A stretch of 64,000 nucleotides of DNA. Source: Dinoroseobacter sp039192165. Its GTDB lineage: Bacteria; Pseudomonadota; Alphaproteobacteria; Rhodobacterales; Rhodobacteraceae. Location: positions 248,001 through 312,000 of the forward strand of contig JBCCXD010000004.1 in NCBI GenBank assembly GCA_039192165.1, read 5' to 3'. The notes beneath the pieces were generated by a model, which worked only from the letters and a program-made list of their open reading frames with translations, ran no database searches and was not told the DNA's origin. Within the stretch, counting starts at the first letter, position 1. Every line of letters begins with the position of its first letter. This document shows, piece after piece, positions 26,137-34,593 of the stretch. The position numbers and the translations under genes are program-made.

Positions 26137-27006
26137 TTAGCTGCGCACCAGGGCTTCGTATTCATTGGAGATCTCCCGGGTCAGAGCCCCGACCTCAAAA
26201 TTGTAGTCTCCGATTTGACCAACGGGCGTCACCTCGGCTGCTGTGCCCGTCAGCCAGCACTGCTCGAAGCCTTCGAGTTCTTCGGGCATGATGTGGCGCT
26301 CGTGCACCTTGACCTGACGGTCTTTCAAAAGCCCGATGACGGTTTGCCGGGTGATGCCATTCAGGAAGCAGTCAGGATCGGGTGTGTGCACTTCTCCATC
26401 CTTAACGAAGAAGATGTTTGCGCCTGTCGCTTCGGCCACGTAGCCGCGATAGTCCATAAACAGCGCGTCGGAGCAGCCCTTCGCCTCGGCGGCGTGCTTT
26501 GAAGTGGTGCAGATCATGTAAAGACCTGCAGCCTTTGCATGTACAGGGATCGTTTCGGGCGAAGGGCGCTTCCATTTGGCGATGTCGAGCTTGGCCCCTT
26601 TGAACTTGGCATCTCCGTAGTAGCTGCCCCATTCCCAGCAGGCGACAGCCAGATGTACCGGGTTGCGCGCTGAAGCAACGCCCATGTCTTCGCCTGCTCC
26701 GCGCCATGCGACCGCGCGTACGTAGGAATCGGACAGGTTGTTGGCTTTCATCACTTCGTATTTAGCCGCCTCGATCTCATCGACCGTGTAGGGGATGGTG
26801 ATGTCGAGCTCTCCTGCGGAAAAGTGCAGACGTTCGGAATGGCGGCGAGACTCAAAGATTTTGCCGTTGTAGGCCCGTTCGCCCTCGAACACGCTCGAGG
26901 CATAATGCATCGCGTGGGTCAGGATGTGGATGTTTGCCTCCCGCCAGGGCACAAGCTTCCCATCCAACCAGATCGTGCCATCGCGATCGTCATAAGCGCC
27001 TGCCAT
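26137..27006 (-). CDS. ilvE: Branched-chain amino acid aminotransferase
   Basis: 289 residues from the ATG at 27006 (GGGGGAAAACC upstream); a start 9 codons earlier is possible. It is a fold-type IV PLP enzyme: the catalytic lysine is Lys158 in VHAKAAGLY, and GYVAEATGANIFFV binds the cofactor phosphate. It transfers amino groups between glutamate and the keto acids of Leu, Ile and Val. Length and motifs match the family. It is divergent from petP across 165 nt, where a TATAAT on the minus strand (27080-27075) could be its -10 element. Confidence 0.93.
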   Translation of the reverse strand: MAGAYDDRDGTIWLDGKLVPWREANIHILTHAMHYASSVFEGERAYNGKIFESRRHSERLHFSAGELDITIPYTVDEIEAAKYEVMKANNLSDSYVRAVAWRGAGEDMGVASARNPVHLAVACWEWGSYYGDAKFKGAKLDIAKWKRPSPETIPVHAKAAGLYMICTTSKHAAEAKGCSDALFMDYRGYVAEATGANIFFVKDGEVHTPDPDCFLNGITRQTVIGLLKDRQVKVHERHIMPEELEGFEQCWLTGTAAEVTPVGQIGDYNFEVGALTREISNEYEALVRS

Positions 27007-27115
27007 GGTTTTCCCCCTCTCTGAGTTTCTCAACCCACTTTTCGAATGTTGCGCAGAATAGGTCCGGTTCGGACATTATATTGCGCCAAAGCTTCGATTC
27101 GATACCAATCAGGGG

Positions 27116-27144
27116 TTGGAAAGTCAACAAGGCTGACATAAAAT
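27116..27144 (+). promoter_or_regulatory. Promoter candidate for petP-petR
   Basis: TTGGAA (27116-27121), a 17-nt spacer, then TAAAAT (27139-27144). The start point would be near 27151, giving a 20-nt leader to the petP ATG. Boxes match the sigma-70 consensus at 4/6 and 5/6. Confidence 0.5.
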
Positions 27145-27171
27145 TCCATCACGCAACAAGAGACTGGTATC

Positions 27172-27678
27172 ATGGCAGAGTCGAGCGCACGCACCCATCA
27201 GGGCGAGAACCTGTTGTTTTTGACGGATGAACAGCTGCGTAAGGGGATCGAGGCCATGTTCTTTGCCTATCGTGGCTTCACAGCGGATCCTGATCGCATT
27301 CTCGTGCAATACGGGTATGGTCGCGCGCATCATCGTGCCATTCATTTTATAAACCGCGCGCCCGGCACCACTGTGAACAACCTGCTTGAGATACTTGGGG
27401 TGACCAAACAGAGCCTGAACCGCGTTTTGCGCGCATTGATTGAGGATGGGCTTGTCGAAAGCCGGGTCGGCGAGCGCGACAAACGCGAACGGCACCTGTA
27501 CCTGACAGAGGCGGGTTCGGCGCTTGAGCGCGAGGTTTCCGAGGCCCAGCGCATACGCATGCGGGCCGCCTTCCGAGACGCAGGGCCGGAAGCTGTGGCC
27601 GGATTTCGGCAGGTGCTTGAACAAATGATGGACGCCGAGAGCCGTAGGATGTTCAATGCGCTCAAGGAGGGCGCTTGA
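27172..27678 (+). CDS. petP: MarR-family regulator PetP
   Basis: 168 residues with a central MarR winged helix (about 45-130: VNNLLEILGVTKQSLNRVLRAL as recognition helix, then the wing VGERDKRERHLYLTEAG). In Rhodobacter capsulatus petP forms an operon with the response regulator petR just upstream of petABC and is needed for bc1 expression. The same pair occurs here with a 1-nt overlap, but 31 kb from petABC. The name rests on this pairing and the family; an ordinary MarR protein is the alternative. Confidence 0.8.
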   Translation: MAESSARTHQGENLLFLTDEQLRKGIEAMFFAYRGFTADPDRILVQYGYGRAHHRAIHFINRAPGTTVNNLLEILGVTKQSLNRVLRALIEDGLVESRVGERDKRERHLYLTEAGSALEREVSEAQRIRMRAAFRDAGPEAVAGFRQVLEQMMDAESRRMFNALKEGA

Positions 27679-28400
27679 TGCAAGATGACGACACGCATCT
27701 GCTGATTGTGGATGATGACGAACGTATCCGGACGTTGTTGCAGAAGTTTTTGGTACGAAATGGATTTCTTGTTTCAGCGGCGCGGGACGCAGCCCATGCA
27801 CGGCGCCTGCTGAGCGGGCTTGAATTTGACCTGATCGTGCTCGATGTAATGATGCCCGGCGAGGATGGTTTGTCGCTGACCCGTGCGATCCGAGAAACCC
27901 ATGAGACGCCGGTTTTGTTGCTGACCGCCAAGGGCGAGGCCAACGACCGGATCGAGGGTTTGGAGGCCGGCGCCGATGACTATCTTCCCAAACCATTCGA
28001 GCCAAAAGAGCTGCTTTTGCGGATCAACGCGATTCTGCGCCGCGTGCCCAAGGCCGATGAGGCCGGCGAGCGTCCGAAAATTCTGAACCTCGGTGCAGTG
28101 CGCTACGACGTGGAGCGCGGCGAGATGTGGCGCGGTGAGGAGCAGGTTCGCCTTACGGCGACGGAGTCGGCTCTTATGCGTATTTTTTCAGCCTGTCCCG
28201 GAGAGGCGCTCAGCCGATCGAAGCTGGTGGAGGATCTGGGCCGCGGCGCCGGCAAGGACGGCGCGCAGGCGCAGGAACGCGCAGTAGATGTTCAGATCAC
28301 AAGGCTGCGCCGCAAGATAGAAAGCGATCCCAAGCAGCCGCGTTATCTGCAAACAGTCCGCGGTGCGGGATACATGCTGGCTGTCGAAAACGGTGCTTGA
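27678..28400 (+). CDS. petR: OmpR-family response regulator PetR
   Basis: 240 residues: a receiver domain (1-120) with acidic pocket DDD at 12-14, phospho-acceptor Asp56 in LIVLDVMMPGEDG, Thr in LLTAKGE and Lys in LPKPFEPKE, then an OmpR winged-helix DNA-binding domain (140-238, ending YLQTVRGAGYMLAVE). AAGGAGG lies 7 nt before the ATG, which overlaps the petP stop (TGATG). R. capsulatus PetR controls petABC and is essential for respiratory growth. No sensor kinase gene is adjacent. The stop codon lies in a hairpin of the dispersed 3'-end element. Confidence 0.85.
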   Translation: MQDDDTHLLIVDDDERIRTLLQKFLVRNGFLVSAARDAAHARRLLSGLEFDLIVLDVMMPGEDGLSLTRAIRETHETPVLLLTAKGEANDRIEGLEAGADDYLPKPFEPKELLLRINAILRRVPKADEAGERPKILNLGAVRYDVERGEMWRGEEQVRLTATESALMRIFSACPGEALSRSKLVEDLGRGAGKDGAQAQERAVDVQITRLRRKIESDPKQPRYLQTVRGAGYMLAVENGA

Positions 28401-28451
28401 ACCGCTTGCGGTTCAGCTGTTGGATCTGAGTATTTTTGCAAAGGAGAAGAC
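28399..28451 (+). repeat. Dispersed 3'-end element, copy a (after petR)
   Basis: Inverted repeat GAACCGC-TT-GCGGTTC (28399-28414), overlapping the petR stop, is followed 13 nt later by GAGTATTTTTGCAAAGGAGA (28428-28447). This hairpin-plus-motif layout recurs at 32497-32545, 34535-34582 and 62185-62231, each time in sense orientation after a gene. It may be a transcript 3' end. Confidence 0.65.
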
Positions 28452-28504
28452 GGGCGTTGCGCGCAGGGATTGTCTGCCCTGCTTTGATAGACTAGCCCTT
28501 TGCA

Positions 28505-29440
28505 ATGACCACTGCGCTTTATATGCACTCCGATTGCCTTGAGCATGTGACCCCTCCCGGACACCCCGAACAGGTCGCGCGTCTTGAGGCAATCGCGACA
28601 GCGCTAAGCACGCCCGCTTTCGATGCGCTGGAGCGGGTGGACGCGCCGCTCGGGGCGGAAAGCGAGATCCTGCGCTGTCATGCTCAGACCTATGTCGATC
28701 GGGTGAAGGCTGCCATTCCCGAAACCGGGTGGGCTAGTCTTGATGCCGACACGCATGTGACCGTCGGGTCCTTCAAAGCGGCGCTGCGGGGTGTTGGTGC
28801 GATTTGTGATGCAGTGGACCGCGTTCTGGCAGAGGAGTTCGACAATGCATTTGTCGCCTGTCGGCCTCCGGGTCATCACGCAGAGACCGAAACGTCCATG
28901 GGTTTCTGTTTGTTTGGAAATATCGCAATTGCGACCAAGCGCGCTCTGGATCACCACGGGCTTGGCCGGGTGGCGGTCGTCGATTTCGATGTGCATCATG
29001 GCAATGGGACGCAGGACCTTTTGTGGGACGAGAGACGGGCGCTTTTCGTTTCATCCCACCAGATGCCGCTGTACCCCGGCTCGGGCGGACGGCATGAAAT
29101 CGGCGCGCACGGCAATGTGCTGAACGTTCCTTTTCCACCGGAAACGGCCGGACCCGCGTTTCGTCGACACTATGAAGCCGAGGTCTTTCCGGCCCTGAAC
29201 AACTTCAGGCCAGATCTGATACTGATTTCGGCCGGCTTTGACGCGCATCGGGCTGACCCGTTGGCACAGATGGCGCTTCTTGAGGAAGATTTTGCCTGGG
29301 TGACGGAGTGGCTGTGCGAACTGGCTGCAGATCATTGCAACGGGCGCGTGGTGTCCACGCTGGAAGGCGGCTACGATCTGGACGCGCTGGCGGCGAGCAC
29401 GGCCGCGCATGTGAACGTTTTGATGGAGCAGGGTGGATGA
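28505..29440 (+). CDS. Histone deacetylase-family (AcuC/AphA-like) zinc hydrolase
   Basis: 311 residues with all deacetylase landmarks: RPPGHHAE (catalytic His pair, about 120-127), VVDFDVHHGNGTQD (zinc Asp and His, about 157-170) and ILISAGFDAHRADP (zinc Asp, about 240-253). Bacterial members remove acetyl groups from lysines, polyamines or other small amides, so the substrate cannot be set from sequence. The ATG overlaps nothing upstream, and no strong ribosome site is visible. Its stop overlaps xseB by 4 nt (ATGA), tying it to the xseB-ispA-dxs operon. Confidence 0.88.
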   Translation: MTTALYMHSDCLEHVTPPGHPEQVARLEAIATALSTPAFDALERVDAPLGAESEILRCHAQTYVDRVKAAIPETGWASLDADTHVTVGSFKAALRGVGAICDAVDRVLAEEFDNAFVACRPPGHHAETETSMGFCLFGNIAIATKRALDHHGLGRVAVVDFDVHHGNGTQDLLWDERRALFVSSHQMPLYPGSGGRHEIGAHGNVLNVPFPPETAGPAFRRHYEAEVFPALNNFRPDLILISAGFDAHRADPLAQMALLEEDFAWVTEWLCELAADHCNGRVVSTLEGGYDLDALAASTAAHVNVLMEQGG

Positions 29441-29679
29441 ACGAGAAACCTGTCGAGGAGATGAGTTTCGAGGAGGCAATGGCCGATCTGGAAAAAGTGG
29501 TGCGCGATCTGGAGATGGGCAATGTCCCGCTGGACCAATCGATCAAGCTCTACGAACGGGGAGCGGCGCTAAAAGCGCGGTGCGAAGCCAAGCTGAAAGA
29601 GGCTGAAGAAAAAGTTGCTCAGATAACCCTCGATGCCAATGGCACGCCGACAGGGACGAAGCCGGCAGAAGACTTGTGA
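29437..29679 (+). CDS. xseB: Exodeoxyribonuclease VII small subunit
   Basis: 80 residues, the usual size, almost all helical, with the family pattern MSFEEAMADLEKVVRDLEMG and VPLDQSIKLYERGAALKARC. Several XseB copies bind one XseA and make the single-strand-specific exonuclease VII. The start ATG overlaps the previous stop (ATGA), and its own stop overlaps ispA by 4 nt. The xseB-ispA-dxs order is widely conserved. XseA is not in the window. Confidence 0.95.
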   Translation: MNEKPVEEMSFEEAMADLEKVVRDLEMGNVPLDQSIKLYERGAALKARCEAKLKEAEEKVAQITLDANGTPTGTKPAEDL

Positions 29680-30545
29680 GTTTCAGGTCCAGCCTGACTG
29701 CGGGTGCGGCCCGGATCGCCGCATGTCTTGAGGCCGAGACAGCGCGCTTTGACAGCGTTGTCGGTGACGGGATGCGCTATGCCACAAATGGTGGCAAAAG
29801 ACTGCGCGGTTTTCTTGTGCTGGAGACAGCCCGTCTTCACGGAATAAATGCGCGGCAGGCCGTCTATGCCGCTGCTGCGATTGAGTGCCTCCATGCCTAT
29901 TCGCTGGTCCATGATGACCTGCCGGCTATGGATGATGATGACCTGAGGCGCGGGCAACCGACCGTGCATGTCAAATGGGATGACGCGACTGCAATTCTGG
30001 TCGGCGACGCGTTGCAGACTTTTGCGTTTGAGCTTCTGACCGATCCAAGGATGACACAGGATAAAGGCGTTGCGCTGACCCTGGTCCGCTCTCTGGCGCA
30101 GGCCTCCGGGGCAGAGGGCATGGTCCTCGGTCAGGCGCTGGACATCGCGGCTGAAACCTCGGCGCAGCCGCTGACGCTTGCGCAGATTACCCATCTGCAA
30201 GCCGGTAAGACCGGCGCGCTGATCCGCTGGTCCGCTGAAGCCGGTGCGGTTCTGGGACGGGCCGATCCTGCGCCCCTGCGACGCTATGCCGAGGCGCTTG
30301 GTCTTGCCTTCCAGATTGCCGACGACATCTTGGATGTGACTGGCGATGCAAAAAAGGCGGGGAAAAGGTTGCAGAAAGATGCCGAAGCCGGGAAGGCAAC
30401 CTTTGTGTCCCTGCTCGGGCTAGATAGCGCCCGCTACCGGGCCGCCACACTCGTGGAGGCCGCACAGGACGCGCTGATCCCTTATGGCACCGAGGCAGAG
30501 ACCTTGCGCGACCTGGCCCGCTTCGTTATCGCACGCGACACCTGA
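29676..30545 (+). CDS. ispA: Polyprenyl synthetase, (2E,6E)-farnesyl diphosphate synthase type
   Basis: 289 residues from GTG (GTGA overlap with xseB). The first aspartate-rich motif is DDLPAMDDDD (80-89, the long DDxxxxD form typical of bacterial FPP/GGPP synthases), and the second is ADDILDVTGD. Lys-Arg at GGKRLRGFL (39-47) binds diphosphate. It joins isopentenyl diphosphate to allylic diphosphates to make FPP for undecaprenol and quinones. Chain length 15 is inferred from the xseB-ispA-dxs context. Confidence 0.93.
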   Translation: MSFRSSLTAGAARIAACLEAETARFDSVVGDGMRYATNGGKRLRGFLVLETARLHGINARQAVYAAAAIECLHAYSLVHDDLPAMDDDDLRRGQPTVHVKWDDATAILVGDALQTFAFELLTDPRMTQDKGVALTLVRSLAQASGAEGMVLGQALDIAAETSAQPLTLAQITHLQAGKTGALIRWSAEAGAVLGRADPAPLRRYAEALGLAFQIADDILDVTGDAKKAGKRLQKDAEAGKATFVSLLGLDSARYRAATLVEAAQDALIPYGTEAETLRDLARFVIARDT

Positions 30546-30566
30546 AGAGACCCGGAGGCTTAGCCA

Positions 30567-32495
30567 ATGAGCGACCGCCCGCACACGCCTGTTCTGGACC
30601 GCGTCCAGACCCCGGCTGACATGAAACACCTGTCAGACCGGGAACTTATGGCGCTGGCCCGCGATTTGCGGGCTGAAACGATCAGTGCGGTCTCAGAGAC
30701 CGGGGGACATCTCGGCGCGGGTCTTGGCGTGGTCGAGCTGACCGTGGCGCTGCACGCGGTTTTTGATGCGCCCAAGGACCGGATCATCTGGGACGTGTCG
30801 CACCAGTGTTACCCGCATAAAATCCTGACCGGGCGCCGGGACCGCATCCGTACCCTGCGCATGAAAGACGGGTTGAGCGGCTTTACCAAACGCAGCGAAT
30901 CTCCGTACGATCCGTTTGGCGCGGCGCACAGCTCGACTTCCGTTTCCGCAGCGCTGGGCTTTGCCGTTGCGCGCGATCTGGGGGGCGCGCCGGAGCATGG
31001 GATCGGGGATGCAATCGCTGTGATCGGCGATGGGGCGATCAGTGCAGGTATGGCCTTTGAAGCGCTCAACAATGCGGGTCATCTGAAAAAACGCCTGATC
31101 GTGGTCCTGAATGACAACGAAATGTCGATTGCACCGCCCACAGGTGCGATGTCCTCCTATCTGTCGCGCCTTTACGCCGGCGCGCCCTTTCAGGAATTCA
31201 AGGCCGCTGCGAAAGGTGCAGTCAGCCTGCTGCCGCCGCCGTTTCAGGAAGGGGCAAAACGCGCCAAGGACATGCTTAAGCATATGACCGTGGGCGGAAC
31301 ACTGTTCGAGGAGCTCGGCTTTTCCTATCTCGGGCCCATCGACGGGCATGACATGGAGCAGCTTCTGGGTGTGCTGCGTACAGTGAAAGAGCGCGCGACC
31401 GGACCGATCCTGATCCATGCGATCACCAAGAAGGGCAAAGGGTATGCCCCGGCGGAGTCTGCAGATGATAAAGGGCATGCGACCGCAAAGTTCGACGTCG
31501 TTTCCGGCAAGCAGAAAAAAAGCCCAACCAACGCGCCGACCTATACGAATGTCTTTGCCGAGTCTTTGATCGCGGAAGCAGAGCGTGACCAGAAAATCGT
31601 TGCTGTAACAGCAGCGATGCCATCGGGCACTGGTCTTGACAAGTTTGCCAGGCGCTTCGGCAACCGGTGTTTTGATGTCGCGATTGCCGAGCAGCATGGC
31701 GTGACCTTTTGTGCTGGGCTTGCGGCCGGGGGCATGAAGCCTTTTTGTACGATCTACTCAACGTTTCTCCAACGCGGCTATGACCAGGTGGTGCATGACG
31801 TTGCGCTCCAGAATCTGCCGGTTCGCTTCGCGATCGACCGCGCGGGGCTTGTCGGCGCGGATGGTGCGACCCATGCCGGGGCTTTTGACACTGCCTATCT
31901 GGCCAATCTTCCCAATATGGTTGTTATGGCGGCAGCCGACGAGGCGGAACTGCGCCACATGGTGGCCACCGCTGTCGCACACAATGCCGGCCCGATCGCG
32001 TTCCGTTTTCCACGCGGGGAAGGTGTCGGCGTCGAAATGCCTGAGCGCGGAGAGATCTTAGAGCTCGGCAAGGGTAGGATGATCCGCGAGGGGCACCGCG
32101 TGGCAATCCTGTCCTTTGGGGCGCGTCTTCGGGAGGTGCTGGAAGCCTGCGAAAAGCTAGAGGCCCGTGGCCTGTCGCCAAGCGTGGCCGACGCGCGATT
32201 TGCAAAGCCTCTCGACCGGGACCTCATCGTGCAGCTTGCTGAAGATCACGAAGCGCTGATCACAATCGAAGAAGGCGCAATCGGCGGCTTCGGCTCCCAT
32301 GTCGCACAGCTTCTGGCCGAGGAGAGAGTTTTTGACAGCGGCCTGAAGTTCCGGACGATGGTGCTGCCCGATCAGTTCATCGATCAGGCGAGCCCAAAGG
32401 ACATGTACGATATCGCCGGGCTGAATGCTCCGGATATCGAGGCAAAGGTGCTCGAGGTATTGGATATCGCGCAGATTGGCGAAAAGCGTGCCTGA
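30567..32495 (+). CDS. dxs: 1-deoxy-D-xylulose-5-phosphate synthase
   Basis: 642 residues, full length. Thiamine diphosphate binding is shown by GDGAISAGMAFEALNNAG with NDNEMSI further on; the catalytic His lies in VWDVSHQCYPHKIL-like IIWDVSHQCYPHKIL, and the second half has the transketolase pyrimidine domain (IAEQHGVTFCAGLAAGG) and C-terminal domain. The enzyme condenses pyruvate and glyceraldehyde 3-phosphate, the first step of the MEP isoprenoid pathway. It feeds the upstream ispA. GGAGG lies 9-10 nt before the ATG. Confidence 0.97.
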   Translation: MSDRPHTPVLDRVQTPADMKHLSDRELMALARDLRAETISAVSETGGHLGAGLGVVELTVALHAVFDAPKDRIIWDVSHQCYPHKILTGRRDRIRTLRMKDGLSGFTKRSESPYDPFGAAHSSTSVSAALGFAVARDLGGAPEHGIGDAIAVIGDGAISAGMAFEALNNAGHLKKRLIVVLNDNEMSIAPPTGAMSSYLSRLYAGAPFQEFKAAAKGAVSLLPPPFQEGAKRAKDMLKHMTVGGTLFEELGFSYLGPIDGHDMEQLLGVLRTVKERATGPILIHAITKKGKGYAPAESADDKGHATAKFDVVSGKQKKSPTNAPTYTNVFAESLIAEAERDQKIVAVTAAMPSGTGLDKFARRFGNRCFDVAIAEQHGVTFCAGLAAGGMKPFCTIYSTFLQRGYDQVVHDVALQNLPVRFAIDRAGLVGADGATHAGAFDTAYLANLPNMVVMAAADEAELRHMVATAVAHNAGPIAFRFPRGEGVGVEMPERGEILELGKGRMIREGHRVAILSFGARLREVLEACEKLEARGLSPSVADARFAKPLDRDLIVQLAEDHEALITIEEGAIGGFGSHVAQLLAEERVFDSGLKFRTMVLPDQFIDQASPKDMYDIAGLNAPDIEAKVLEVLDIAQIGEKRA

Positions 32496-32496
32496 T

Positions 32497-32545
32497 CTTC
32501 TTCTTTGCGCAAATACTCTGGGGAGCGCGAGGGGCTAGCCCCTCG
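32497..32545 (-). repeat. Dispersed 3'-end element, copy b (after the SDR gene)
   Basis: On the minus strand an 18-bp perfect palindrome CGAGGGGCTAGCCCCTCG (32545-32528) contains the stop codon of the SDR gene, and is followed by GAGTATTTGCGCAAAGAAG (32518-32500). It also lies directly after the dxs stop on the other strand, so it may mark the ends of both convergent transcripts. Confidence 0.7.
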
Positions 32546-33407
32546 TGTCTTCCTGCTGCAAAAGGGCAGCAAGTCCGTCTCGGTAACTTGGATACAAAAG
32601 CGCGACGCCAAGGTCGTCTTTGATGCGGTCGTTTCGCACGCGTTTGCTTTCGGCGTAGAAGCTGCGCGCCATTGGAGTCATATCAGCGGTCTCGTAATCG
32701 ACCGCCGCCGGGATCGGCAGGTTCAAAAGCGTGGCGGCATGCGCGATGACGTCTTCTGGCGGGGCCGGGTCGTCGTCGCACACGTTGTAGGCCGCGCCCG
32801 GGTTGGGTTGGCTGATCGAGGCGTCCAGCACCTGGGCGATATCCTCCACATGTGTGCGGGAAAACACCTGGCCTGGTTTGATGATCCGGCGGGCCGTGCC
32901 GTTACGTACCTTCGCGAACGGACCTCTGCCCGGGCCATAGATGCCGGCGAGCCGAAAGATGTGAAGTGGCAGACCTGCCTTTTCGGCCAGCGCGCGCCAC
33001 GCGGCCTCGGCTTCTACCCTGGCCTGGCCGCGCTGTGTGGCCGGGGTCAGAGGGGTGTTCTCGTCGACCCAGCCACCCTTATGGTCGCCATAGACGCCCG
33101 TGGTCGAAAGATATCCGACCCACTCGAGGCCCGGCGCCACGCTGGCGATGCTGTCGCGCAGTTCTGCCAGGACAGGATCGCCATCTGGGCCCGGGGCCGC
33201 GGACAAAAGAAGATGCGTTGCACTGCTCAGCGCATCGGACATATCTGCGCCGGGCCAGACTACGGCCTCGGTGCCTTCTGCCCGCAGCGCTTCTGCTTTT
33301 TCGGTGCTCCGGGTGGTGCCGATGACGCGCCAGCCTCGGGCGCGCAGTCGACGGGCAAGCGCACGTGCGGAATACCCGTGTCCGAACGAAAGAAGGGTCT
33401 TTTTCAT
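32535..33407 (-). CDS. NAD(P)-dependent SDR / epimerase-like protein (YeeZ type)
   Basis: 290 residues with an N-terminal nucleotide-binding loop GHGYSARALARRL (about 9-21) and GTTRSTEKAEAL, then YLSTTGVYGDHKGGWVDE, the YeeZ-type variant of the extended SDR active site. The C-terminal half carries LAGIYGPGRGPFAKVRNG and YNVCDDDPAPPEDVIAHAA, as in UDP-sugar epimerase relatives. Substrate unknown. It is divergent from paaA (114 nt) and convergent with dxs. Its stop lies inside the copy b hairpin. Confidence 0.82.
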   Translation of the reverse strand: MKKTLLSFGHGYSARALARRLRARGWRVIGTTRSTEKAEALRAEGTEAVVWPGADMSDALSSATHLLLSAAPGPDGDPVLAELRDSIASVAPGLEWVGYLSTTGVYGDHKGGWVDENTPLTPATQRGQARVEAEAAWRALAEKAGLPLHIFRLAGIYGPGRGPFAKVRNGTARRIIKPGQVFSRTHVEDIAQVLDASISQPNPGAAYNVCDDDPAPPEDVIAHAATLLNLPIPAAVDYETADMTPMARSFYAESKRVRNDRIKDDLGVALLYPSYRDGLAALLQQEDTRG

Positions 33408-33452
33408 ATCGCGACCATGTGCGGGCGGGGGTCAGGGAGCAAGATGAAATAG

Positions 33453-33489
33453 TGTTACCAAAAGTATCAAGGTGTGCTACTTTGTAACA
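33453..33489. promoter_or_regulatory. Interrupted inverted repeat upstream of paaA
   Basis: TGTTAC (33453-33458) and GTAACA (33484-33489) form an inverted repeat separated by 25 nt; the flanks CAAAAGT and ACTTT extend it imperfectly. It lies 32-69 nt before the paaA ATG in an AT-rich stretch, a fitting place for a paa repressor site. It does not match the PaaX or PaaR sites I remember. Confidence 0.35.
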
Positions 33490-33521
33490 AATAAACGCAC
33501 GGTCAATGCGGGAGAATTGGC

Positions 33522-34529
33522 ATGTACGCACAAGGATTGATCGGAAGCCCGCGAGGCGCGGTAGCCGAAGAGACCGACGAGTTTCTCGCCGCTTTTCAGG
33601 CGCGCATTGACGCTGAAGAGAAAATCGAGCCCAAGGACCCGATGCCCGAGGCCTATCGCAGGACCTTGGTTCGGCAGATCGGCCAGCATGCCCATTCCGA
33701 GATCGTCGGGATGCTGCCGGAGGGCAACTGGATCACCCGCGCCCCCAGCCTGAAGCGGAAGGCCGCACTTCTCGCCAAAGTGCAGGATGAGGGCGGCCAC
33801 GGGCTCTATCTCTACGCTGCAGCGGAAACGCTGGGGGTGAGCCGGGAAGAGATGACAGAAGAATTGCTCGATGGTCGGGCCAAATACTCCTCGATCTTCA
33901 ACTACCCTACGCTCAGCTGGGCCGATATCGGCATTATCGGCTGGCTGGTGGACGGCGCAGCGATCATGAACCAGATCCCGCTCTGCCGCTGTTCTTTCGG
34001 GCCGTACGCGCGAGCGATGATCCGGGTCTGTAAGGAAGAAAGTTTCCACCAGCGGCAGGGCTATGAGATCGTGATGACGCTGGCCCGCGGAACCGAGGCG
34101 CAGCGGCGGATGGTTCAGGATGCGCTTGACCGCTGGTGGTGGCCGAGCCTGATGATGTTCGGACCCCATGACGCCGACAGCACCCATTCCGATCAGTCGA
34201 TGAAGTGGAAGATCAAGCGTTTCACCAATGATGACCTGCGTCAGAAATTCATTGATGCAACTGTGCCCCAGGCCACGTTTCTGGGCCTGTCTGTGCCGGA
34301 CAAAAACCTGCGCTGGGACCCAGACAAGAATGGTGGAAAGGGCGGTTATGACCATGGAGAGATCAATTGGGAGGAGTTCTGGCGCGTGGTGAAAGGCCAG
34401 GGCCCCATGGCGCGGGACCGGATCAGGGCGCGCCGCAAAGCGTGGGAGGACGGCGCCTGGGTGCGGGAAGCGGCGCTGGCCCATTCCGCAAAGCGCGCAG
34501 CCCGCAAGGCCGCTTTGGCCGCGGAGTGA
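33522..34529 (+). CDS. paaA: 1,2-phenylacetyl-CoA epoxidase, catalytic subunit A
   Basis: 335 residues, the family length. It is a ferritin-like di-iron protein. Helices with ligand-type motifs are seen in AQHAHSEIVGM-like GQHAHSEIVGM, KVQDEGGHGLYLYAAAE and VCKEESFHQRQGYEIV (Glu and ExxH). PaaA with PaaC forms the epoxidase core that adds one oxygen atom across the phenyl ring of phenylacetyl-CoA. GGGAG precedes the ATG by 9 nt. It heads paaA-VOC-paaBCDE. Ring-opening and ligase genes (paaG, Z, K) are not in the window. Confidence 0.96.
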   Translation: MYAQGLIGSPRGAVAEETDEFLAAFQARIDAEEKIEPKDPMPEAYRRTLVRQIGQHAHSEIVGMLPEGNWITRAPSLKRKAALLAKVQDEGGHGLYLYAAAETLGVSREEMTEELLDGRAKYSSIFNYPTLSWADIGIIGWLVDGAAIMNQIPLCRCSFGPYARAMIRVCKEESFHQRQGYEIVMTLARGTEAQRRMVQDALDRWWWPSLMMFGPHDADSTHSDQSMKWKIKRFTNDDLRQKFIDATVPQATFLGLSVPDKNLRWDPDKNGGKGGYDHGEINWEEFWRVVKGQGPMARDRIRARRKAWEDGAWVREAALAHSAKRAARKAALAAE

Positions 34530-34534
34530 AAGCT

Positions 34535-34582
34535 GCGAGGGGCCGACCCCTCGCGCTCCCCGGAGTATTTTGCAAAGAAGAC
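34535..34582 (+). repeat. Dispersed 3'-end element, copy c (between paaA and the VOC gene)
   Basis: Hairpin GCGAGGGG-CCGA-CCCCTCGC (34535-34554) is followed by CTCCCCG and GAGTATTTTGCAAAGAAGAC (34563-34582). It starts 5 nt after the paaA stop. It is nearly the mirror image of copy b. As it sits inside the paa operon, it may reduce read-through into the distal genes. Confidence 0.7.
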
Positions 34583-34593
34583 AGGGCGAGGCG

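Noticed and set aside
30693..31697. Open frame of 334 codons antisense to dxs
   Set aside because: Lies fully within dxs, no start signal or recognised domain.
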